A DNA stretch of 8,360 nucleotides from Calditrichia bacterium. Its GTDB lineage: Bacteria; Calditrichota; Calditrichia; Calditrichales; Calditrichaceae. The notes below the pieces were generated by a model, which was given only the letters and a program-made list of their open reading frames with translations, was not told where the DNA came from and ran no database searches. Of this stretch, positions 1 through 3,942 are shown piece after piece. Made by a program: the position numbers and the translations under genes. Numbering within the stretch: the first letter of the stretch is position 1; each line of letters opens with the position of its first letter. The DNA lies in contig JALWEA010000461.1 of NCBI GenBank assembly GCA_027039465.1, forward strand, positions 1 to 8,360, written 5' to 3'.

Positions 1-129
1 TTGGTGGTCAACAAATTCGACGAACGGAATTTGGCCGCTTCGGTGCAATACTTAAAACTGACTCCGGATCAGATTATTCAGGTGGTTGAACGCGTTCCGT
101 TTAATAATTTGAATACCTTTGGCTCTTGA
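1..129 (+). CDS. C-terminal end of an unidentified protein (5' truncated)
   Basis: Frame 1 is open from the first base to a TGA at 127-129, giving 42 residues that start LVVNKFDERN and end NNLNTFGS. The real start lies outside the window; the TTG at base 1 is probably an internal codon. A short hydrophobic strand followed by NKFDERN, then a helix-like stretch and a VERVPFN segment, loosely resembles the end of a P-loop ATPase of the MinD/ParA/CpaE type, where a strand ending in an NK or NR motif is followed by a proline-containing strand. That resemblance is weak and I do not assign a function. It reads in the same direction as the flagellar genes but is separated from them by about 880 non-coding bases, so it is probably not in their operon. 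No clear hairpin-plus-T-run terminator follows the stop. Confidence 0.6.
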   Translation: MVVNKFDERNLAASVQYLKLTPDQIIQVVERVPFNNLNTFGS

Positions 130-141
130 GGAAGAATGGGT

Positions 142-207
142 GTTAAGGGTTAAGGGTGGAATAGTTGATTGGAAATTGTTAATCGTGTATCCGTTAATCG
201 TAAATCA
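142..207. repeat. Degenerate heptad tract with GTTAAGG and GTTAATC units
   Basis: GTTAAGG occurs twice in tandem at 142-155. The following bases keep an approximate 7-base period through GTGGAAT, AGTTGAT, TGGAAAT, TGTTAAT and CGTGTAT up to 190. After a one-base shift it resumes with CGTTAAT and CGTAAAT (192-205). The word GTTAATCG recurs at 178-185 and 193-200. The period resembles the short tandemly repeated heptanucleotide tracts known from cyanobacterial intergenic DNA. Copies are strongly diverged, so the exact limits are uncertain. Confidence 0.5.
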
Positions 208-272
208 TTGTTTGGGCACCCGGTAGCGCTTCCGTCCCTCGATACGATTCTGCCTTTCATCTTGCGATGTTC

Positions 273-385
273 GTAGTAAGGGCGAAGCATTTCCGTCAAG
301 ATGATGCAAACTCAAAAGATTTAACGTTGCGTAACCAAAAACATTGATTGTTTCTTTATTTGTTAGGGAAATGCTTCGCCCCTAC
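273..385. repeat. Inner 113-bp inverted element with GGGCGAAGCATTTCC termini
   Basis: GGGCGAAGCATTTCC at 280-294 is exactly complementary to GGAAATGCTTCGCCC at 367-381. GTAG at 273-276 also pairs with CTAC at 382-385, giving outer ends of the GTAG...GGGCGAA form. From memory, such GTAGGGGCGA/TCGCCCCTAC ends are common on small dispersed repeats in several phyla. The 72-base interior is AT-rich and non-coding. A 15-base perfect match at this spacing is unlikely by chance, so this is the best-supported repeat in the window. Confidence 0.7.
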
Positions 386-391
386 AAGTGT

Positions 392-412
392 CGGCAGAAT
401 CACTCGGGAACC
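392..412 (+). repeat. Direct repeat, copy 1 (CGGCAGAATCACTCGGGAACC)-type
   Basis: This copy matches 707-727 at 20 of 21 bases; the only difference is G at 406 versus C at 721. Similarity continues a little to the left in both copies as CCC followed by TACAA, with an indel. The copy also supplies the right-hand middle arm of the fold-back element. It lies about 75 bases before the heptamer tract at 487. Confidence 0.65.
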
Positions 413-486
413 GGACGCGGACAAAGGCAACCGGTTGTCGAGTAGAGACCGCGCCAGCGGGATCGTATCGAGACACGGTTGCCGCA

Positions 487-514
487 CCAATTCCCAGTTC
501 CTAATACCCAATCA
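487..514. repeat. CCARTTC heptamer tract 1 (about 4 copies)
   Basis: Four consecutive 7-base units are CCAATTC, CCAGTTC, CTAATAC and CCAATCA. The first two follow the CCARTTC consensus also seen at 751-785. The last two have decayed. Simple 7-base tracts of this kind expand or contract by slippage. No gene overlaps it convincingly. Confidence 0.55.
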
Positions 515-568
515 ATCCATGCCACTGCCTTAATAATCCGTGGCGCCAGCCATAGTTCCTGGCCTCCA

Positions 569-591
569 AATGACAAATTAGTGGTGTCATT
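569..591. repeat. Short hairpin AATGACA / TGTCATT
   Basis: AATGACA at 569-575 and TGTCATT at 585-591 are perfect complements of 7 bases with a 9-base loop. No T-run follows, so it is not a typical intrinsic terminator. Its right arm merges into the REP-like segment that begins at 585. Confidence 0.35.
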
Positions 592-637
592 GCCAACGAT
601 CCCGTGAGCCTGCGAGCGGGAGAGTGAAGCAATCCCT
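585..637. repeat. REP-like segment of the TGTCATTGC...GAAGCAATCCC type
   Basis: The segment starts TGTCATTGC, has a CCCG (601-604) / CGGG (617-620) inverted pair around GCGAG, and ends GAAGCAATCCC. On the other strand it reads GGGATTGCTTC ... GCAATGACA. I recognise this as resembling a widely dispersed intergenic repeat family whose ends are GGATTGCTTC and GCAATGACA. ATTGC (589-593) pairs with GCAAT (629-633) to close the stem. It is imperfect, and the family assignment is from memory. Confidence 0.4.
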
Positions 638-706
638 TCCAAAACAGCAATGGACGTGGATGGCTTCCCGAATAAAGGGTTCCTCGCCGTTTTTCCCTTA
701 CAAATC

Positions 707-727
707 CGGCAGAATCACTCCGGAACC
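707..727 (+). repeat. Direct repeat, copy 2
   Basis: Second copy of the 21-base repeat at 392-412, with one mismatch. It is followed after 23 bases by the second CCARTTC heptamer tract, as copy 1 is followed after 74 bases by the first tract. The same order of parts in both places suggests a shared module rather than two unrelated coincidences. Confidence 0.65.
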
Positions 728-750
728 AAATGAGTTTGCTGTACTAGTTG

Positions 751-785
751 CCAGTTCCCAGTTCCCAATTCTCAGTTCCCAATCC
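751..785. repeat. CCARTTC heptamer tract 2 (5 copies)
   Basis: Five consecutive 7-base units are CCAGTTC, CCAGTTC, CCAATTC, TCAGTTC and CCAATCC. This is the clearest tandem tract in the window and shares its unit with 487-514. It lies about 160 bases upstream of the candidate fliP promoter. The pattern resembles the short tandem heptanucleotide repeats known from cyanobacteria, but that alone does not identify the organism. Confidence 0.7.
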
Positions 786-946
786 CTTATTGCCTCTTTC
801 GGGAAAAATTTTCCTTACCCAACATCACTTTTTTCCAACGTTAAAAAACAAAAGAAAATTCTCAATTAAAAACAAAAACGGCCCAAAGCCCGAAATAGCG
901 CCTTTTACACCGCATTTGTTTTCCAAAGAGAAATCACCGAAACAAG

Positions 947-962
947 TGGCATGGTATTTGTC
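947..962 (+). promoter_or_regulatory. Candidate sigma-54-type promoter for the fliP operon
   Basis: TGGCATG (947-953), four bases, then TTGT (958-961) resembles the sigma-54 consensus TGGCACG-N4-TTGC. The GG is kept and spacing is exact, but the nearly invariant GC of the -12 element reads GT. Transcription would start near 973, leaving about 40 bases before the fliP ATG. Sigma-54 control of early and middle flagellar genes is common, which raises the prior. A sigma-70-like promoter overlaps it, and no enhancer-protein site is recognisable. Confidence 0.35.
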
Positions 963-985
963 AATAATTCAAAGGTAGATAAAAT
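958..985 (+). promoter_or_regulatory. Alternative sigma-70-type promoter for the fliP operon
   Basis: TTGTCA (958-963) and TAAAAT (980-985) each match the housekeeping hexamers TTGACA and TATAAT at five of six positions, separated by 16 bases. Transcription would begin near 992, only about 20 bases before the fliP start and right at its purine-rich ribosome binding region. It shares bases with the sigma-54 candidate, so at most one is likely to be the main promoter. The surrounding DNA is AT-rich, which makes chance matches easy. Confidence 0.35.
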
Positions 986-1011
986 TTTCAAAGGAAAAGG
1001 CGCAGAAAGCA

Positions 1012-1764
1012 ATGAAGTTAAATCGCAATAAAATTTTAATTCTTGTTTTTGTAATTTTAATGGCTCTTCCCGTGTTAGCCTCGGCGCAGTCCGGATTGCC
1101 CAAAGTTACCATCGGCTTGTCAAACAGTAAAGATCCCAATTCGTTGGTACCCACTCTGCAAATCCTTTTTCTGATCACCATTTTAAGCCTTGCGCCGTCG
1201 ATTGTAATTATGATGACTTCCTTCACACGACTCATTGTGGTTTTTCATTTTTTACGTCAAAGTCTTTCCACCCAAACCGTTCCTTCGAACCAGATTTTAG
1301 TCGGTTTGGCTTTGTTTCTGACTTTTTTTATCATGAAGCCGGTGATCAATCAAATTAACACCAAAGCTTTGCAACCCTATTTGCATAAAGAAATCAGTCA
1401 GCAGGAAATGTTAAAGCGGGCGACCAAACCGATCAAAAAATTTATGTTAAAGCAAACCAATGAAAAAGATCTGCGCCTTTTCATCAATTTGCAGGACGGC
1501 AAAAAGCCTGCTTCGCCGGACGAAGTAACCTTATCCACCCTTATCCCAGCATTTATCATCAGCGAATTGACTACGGCGTTCAAAATCGGTTTTTTGCTGT
1601 ATTTGCCCATGTTGTTAATTGATGTGGTTGTCGGCAGTATTTTGCTTTCCATGGGCATGATGATGTTGCCGCCCATCATGATTTCCATGCCGTTTAAGAT
1701 TTTATTGTTTGTTTTGGTGGACGGATGGTATTTGTTAGTCGAATCGTTAGTTAAAGGATTTTAA
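1012..1764 (+). CDS. fliP: FliP, flagellar type III export gate protein
   Basis: FliP is an inner-membrane subunit of the FliP5-FliQ4-FliR1 export gate, through which rod, hook and filament subunits leave the cytoplasm. The 250-residue protein is of normal length. Residues 1-26 form a signal peptide (basic MKLNRNK start, hydrophobic stretch, then ALPVLASAQ near the cleavage site), as is usual in FliP. A hydrophobic block near 40-110 includes the conserved SLAPSIVIMMTSFTRLIVV stretch. A hydrophilic periplasmic loop lies about 120-175. The family signature PAFIISELTTAFKIGF is at 179-194 and is followed by two membrane segments. The signal peptide fixes the ATG start, and a purine-rich AAGGAAAAGG lies at 991-1000. 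It is the first gene of the operon here. No fliO or fliM/fliN lies directly upstream, unlike in many flagellar operons. fliQ follows after 3 bp. Confidence 0.97.
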   Translation: MKLNRNKILILVFVILMALPVLASAQSGLPKVTIGLSNSKDPNSLVPTLQILFLITILSLAPSIVIMMTSFTRLIVVFHFLRQSLSTQTVPSNQILVGLALFLTFFIMKPVINQINTKALQPYLHKEISQQEMLKRATKPIKKFMLKQTNEKDLRLFINLQDGKKPASPDEVTLSTLIPAFIISELTTAFKIGFLLYLPMLLIDVVVGSILLSMGMMMLPPIMISMPFKILLFVLVDGWYLLVESLVKGF

Positions 1765-1767
1765 GCT

Positions 1768-2037
1768 ATGACAATGGAATTTGTGCTGTACATCAGCCGC
1801 CAGGCATTAACTACCGCTTTTTACATTTTATTGCCCGTTTTGGGTATTGGTATGATCATCGGATTGCTGATCGGCATTTTTCAGGCGGCAACGCAAATCA
1901 ATGAAATGACACTGACCTTTGTACCCAAAATCGTTCTGATGTTTTTAGCCATATTTTTTCTTTTACCTTGGTTTCTAAATTTAATGATGGATTTTACGAC
2001 GGAAATTTTTCAATACATTGTAATGGTTGCGCATTGA
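1768..2037 (+). CDS. fliQ: FliQ, flagellar type III export gate protein
   Basis: FliQ is a small inner-membrane subunit of the export gate and wraps around the FliP/FliR core. The 89-residue length is the family norm. Two hydrophobic segments, about 16-40 and 50-72, flank the conserved polar loop QAATQINEMTLTFVPK, which is characteristic of FliQ and its injectisome homologues (SctS). AAAGGA at 1753-1758 lies 9 bases before the chosen ATG and supports it; a second ATG two codons in (1774) is possible but less well spaced. The stop at 2035-2037 is separated by one base from the fliR ATG, so fliR is probably translated by ribosomes finishing fliQ. Position between fliP and fliR makes a flagellar rather than injectisome role likely. 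Confidence 0.96.
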   Translation: MTMEFVLYISRQALTTAFYILLPVLGIGMIIGLLIGIFQAATQINEMTLTFVPKIVLMFLAIFFLLPWFLNLMMDFTTEIFQYIVMVAH

Positions 2038-2038
2038 T

Positions 2039-2818
2039 ATGTTTGAATTCATCGACAAATTAGCACAATTAACGCCCTTGTACATGTTGGTTTTTGCCCG
2101 ACTTTCCGCCATGGTCGTTACCATGCCGGTTTTCGGGTTCAGTACGGTTTACGTGCGTGTTCGCATTCTGTTTGCTTTTGTTTTGACGTTAATTATTACG
2201 CCGATGCTTAGTCCGAGTGTTCATTACATGCCGACCCATCTTTTGCAGCTTTTTGTCGATGTAAGCAGGGAAATTTTGGTGGGCTTGATGGTCGGTTACG
2301 GTGCGCAGATCATTTTTGAAGCCATTATGATCGCGGGCTCCTTTGTGGGATTTCAATTGGGGCTAGCCATTATGAATGTCATCGATCCCACCAGCCAACA
2401 AAATTCGCCGATCATTGGTAATTTTTGGATGATGGTTATTCTGATGTTTTTTATCGTGACTCATGCCCATTACTTTTTGGTGGAAACCCTTTTTCTGAAT
2501 TTCAAGATCATCCATCCGGCAGCGGCGCAATTCCACGGATCGTTGGGAACAACCATCATTCGCAGCGGCAGCTTAATGTACAATATGGCTATTCACTTTG
2601 CGGCGCCGATCATGGTACTGATTCTAATCTTTGATGTTGGCACGGCTTTTATGGCCCGCGTGATGCCGCAAATGAATATCTTTTTTGTCAGTTTGCCCAT
2701 AAAACTACTTTTCGGGATGTTTTTATTAATGATTTCATTAAACATTTTTCAGGATATGTTCGGCTATTTCATTGATCAAATTCACGGTTTGGTCGGACAG
2801 GTATTACAAGGAATTTAA
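2039..2818 (+). CDS. fliR: FliR, flagellar type III export gate protein
   Basis: FliR is the single-copy subunit that completes the FliP/FliQ/FliR export gate. The product from this ATG is 259 residues, typical for the family, and is almost all hydrophobic, with about six membrane segments spread over residues 10-250. Recognisable FliR features are the N-terminal LYMLVFARLSAMVVTMPVFG stretch, the SREILVGLMVGYGAQIIFEA region near 80-100, and GSFVGFQLGLAIMNVIDPTS near 105-125. I chose ATG 2039, one base after the fliQ stop. An upstream TTG at 2027 would add MRID and overlap fliQ by 11 bases. Neither has a strong ribosome binding site, so translational coupling to fliQ is likely. The stop is one base from flhB. 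Confidence 0.95.
   Translation: MFEFIDKLAQLTPLYMLVFARLSAMVVTMPVFGFSTVYVRVRILFAFVLTLIITPMLSPSVHYMPTHLLQLFVDVSREILVGLMVGYGAQIIFEAIMIAGSFVGFQLGLAIMNVIDPTSQQNSPIIGNFWMMVILMFFIVTHAHYFLVETLFLNFKIIHPAAAQFHGSLGTTIIRSGSLMYNMAIHFAAPIMVLILIFDVGTAFMARVMPQMNIFFVSLPIKLLFGMFLLMISLNIFQDMFGYFIDQIHGLVGQVLQGI
2808..2812 (+). promoter_or_regulatory. Ribosome binding site deciding the flhB start
   Basis: AAGGA lies 7 bases before the ATG at 2820, inside the end of fliR. It decides between this start and an in-frame upstream start at 2772, which would add 16 residues (MIKFTVW...) unlike any FlhB N-terminus. Confidence 0.6.
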
Positions 2819-2819
2819 T

Positions 2820-3902
2820 ATGGCGGATACAGCACAGGAAAAAACCGAAAAACCAACAGAGCGAAGGTTACGGGAAGCTCGGGAAAAAGGCGAAGTCGCC
2901 AAAAGTATGGAGATTAATTCCGTGGTTGTATTATTCACGGGTATTTTCAGCCTTAAATTGACCATGGCTGCTTTCGGCGGTTCGTTCTATGATTTTTTGG
3001 TTTTGATTTATCACGATTCCATGAGTATTGAGCTTACACCCGAAGCGTTACCATTGTTAGTAGTGACCGTTGCCAAAGTAACCATTATGCTCGTATTGCC
3101 GGTCATGGTCAGTATTATGGTTGCGGGGTTCCTAGCCAATTTTTTGCAAATCGGGCCGTTGTATGCCAAACAAAAATTGGCACCTGATTTCAAGAAACTA
3201 AATCCTTTAAACGGAATCAAAGGTCTTGTTTCTCCAAGCGCTTTGGTGGAAGTGGTGAAAGGAATTTTAAAGATTTCCATCATGGGCATCGTCGTTTACA
3301 CCATTATCCATAAATATTCCGACGATATTGCGCAATGGGCGTATTTACCCGTTACCGGTGTTTTTAAAATACTGGTTTCGATGTTGCTGGAATTAAGTTG
3401 GAAAGCAGGATTGGCCTTGCTCATCATGGCAGGCGCCGATTTCGTTTTCCAAAAATATCAACATCAGAAAAAAATGAAAATGAGTAAAGAAGAAATAAAA
3501 GAAGAGGCCAAACAGTCCGAAGGGAATCCGGTGGTCAAAGGTGCTATTCGCAGCAAACAAAAAGAGTTAGCCCGCATGCGCATGATGAAAGCCGTGCCGG
3601 AAGCAACGGTTGTGGTAACCAACCCGACACACATTGCCATTGCGCTTAAATACGAACCGACTAGTAAATCGGATGCGCCGAAAGTAATAGCCAAAGGTAA
3701 ATTGAAACTTGCCGAACGCATTAAGCAAATCGCCCGGGAAAACGGTGTACCGATTATCGAAAACAAACCGTTGGCGCGCGGATTGTATGAGGCTTGTGAA
3801 GTGGGCATGGAAATTCCCGTGGCTTTTTATCAGGCGGTGGCCGAAGTGCTGACGCAGGTTTACAAAATGAATAAGGATAAATTGCCAAATTTGGCAGAAT
3901 GA
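2820..3902 (+). CDS. flhB: FlhB, export apparatus substrate-specificity switch protein
   Basis: FlhB sits on the export gate and, with the hook-length protein FliK, switches export from rod/hook to filament substrates. The 360-residue product has the standard plan. A basic N-terminus, EKTEKPTERRLREAREKGEV, at 7-26 is a hallmark of the family. A four-helix membrane domain follows to about residue 210, then a charged linker (MKMSKEEIKEEAKQSEGNP) and the cytoplasmic cleavage domain. The autocleavage motif is intact, with N268-P269-T270-H271 inside VVVTNPTHIAIALKYEP. The conserved GVPIIENKPLARGLY segment follows. The start is set by the N-terminal motif and by AAGGA 7 bases upstream. It begins one base after the fliR stop. 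The complete NPTH loop means normal self-cleavage is expected. The flagellar context favours FlhB over the injectisome homologue SctU. Confidence 0.97.
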   Translation: MADTAQEKTEKPTERRLREAREKGEVAKSMEINSVVVLFTGIFSLKLTMAAFGGSFYDFLVLIYHDSMSIELTPEALPLLVVTVAKVTIMLVLPVMVSIMVAGFLANFLQIGPLYAKQKLAPDFKKLNPLNGIKGLVSPSALVEVVKGILKISIMGIVVYTIIHKYSDDIAQWAYLPVTGVFKILVSMLLELSWKAGLALLIMAGADFVFQKYQHQKKMKMSKEEIKEEAKQSEGNPVVKGAIRSKQKELARMRMMKAVPEATVVVTNPTHIAIALKYEPTSKSDAPKVIAKGKLKLAERIKQIARENGVPIIENKPLARGLYEACEVGMEIPVAFYQAVAEVLTQVYKMNKDKLPNLAE

Positions 3903-3930
3903 AAATCAGAAAAATAAAATGATATAAATC

Positions 3931-3936
3931 GGGGAG
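3931..3936 (+). promoter_or_regulatory. Strong ribosome binding site for flhA
   Basis: GGGGAG lies 6 bases before the flhA ATG at 3943. The 40-base AT-rich gap between flhB and flhA is the longest within the operon, so flhA probably initiates independently of flhB translation. I see no terminator in the gap and no convincing promoter. Confidence 0.55.
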
Positions 3937-3942
3937 AAATCA

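Larger units (their letters stand above)
232..478. repeat. Nested fold-back (imperfect inverted repeat) element
   Basis: Three inverted-repeat pairs are nested in the order needed to fold into one long structure. The outer arms 232-248 and 462-478 match at 15 of 17 bases (core CTCGATACGAT). The middle arms 246-254 (GATTCTGCC) and 393-401 (GGCAGAATC) match perfectly. The inner arms 280-294 and 367-381 match perfectly over 15 bases. The right half carries extra sequence between about 402 and 461 that has no partner on the left, so the arms are unequal in length. No open frame encodes a transposase. It may be a decayed MITE or REPIN-like element, or two elements nested in each other. Confidence 0.6.
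130..1011. other. Repeat-rich intergenic region upstream of fliP
   Basis: About 880 bases with no convincing gene on either strand. Open frames here are short, have no family resemblance, and change frame across repeat units. From left to right I see a 7-base-period AT-rich tract (142-207), a fold-back element (232-478), a heptamer tract (487-514), a small inverted repeat plus REP-like segment (569-637), a second copy of a 21-base repeat (707-727), a second heptamer tract (751-785), an interrupted palindrome GGAAAA-A-TTTTCC (802-814), an A/T-run-rich stretch (about 828-880) and the fliP promoter candidates (947-985). The dense, partly decayed repeats suggest a site of repeated insertion by small non-autonomous elements, which is inference. 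Confidence 0.8.

Noticed and set aside
400..642. 80-codon open frame on the minus strand in the intergenic region
   Set aside because: It spans the heptamer tract and the REP-like segment, and its residues are a translation of repeat DNA (EGIASLSRSQA...). It has no ribosome binding site or family resemblance.
802..814. GGAAAA-A-TTTTCC palindrome as a terminator or operator
   Set aside because: The stem is six pairs, mostly A-T, around one base, so it cannot form a stable RNA hairpin. As an operator it is a single site with no partner copy, so I could not support it.
624..978. Two overlapping plus-strand open frames (624-869 and 748-978) before fliP
   Set aside because: Both run through the heptamer tract and A/T-run sequence, have low-complexity composition (S, P, F, K, N), overlap each other, and lack ribosome binding sites. 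The second also covers the promoter candidates.
130..1011. tRNA, small RNA or CRISPR array in the long non-coding region
   Set aside because: I found no cloverleaf with a TTCRA T-loop. The tandem repeats have a 7-base period with no spacers, unlike a CRISPR array. Nothing marks a defined small RNA.
2027..2038. TTG start for fliR four codons upstream of ATG 2039
   Set aside because: It is possible but less likely. The ATG lies one base after the fliQ stop, the tight spacing used throughout this operon, and MFEFIDKL is a normal FliR start.
2772..2819. Upstream in-frame start for flhB adding 16 residues
   Set aside because: The extension lies inside fliR, has no ribosome binding site, and is unlike FlhB N-termini. 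ATG 2820 has AAGGA at 7 bases and gives the expected MADTAQEKTEKPT start.
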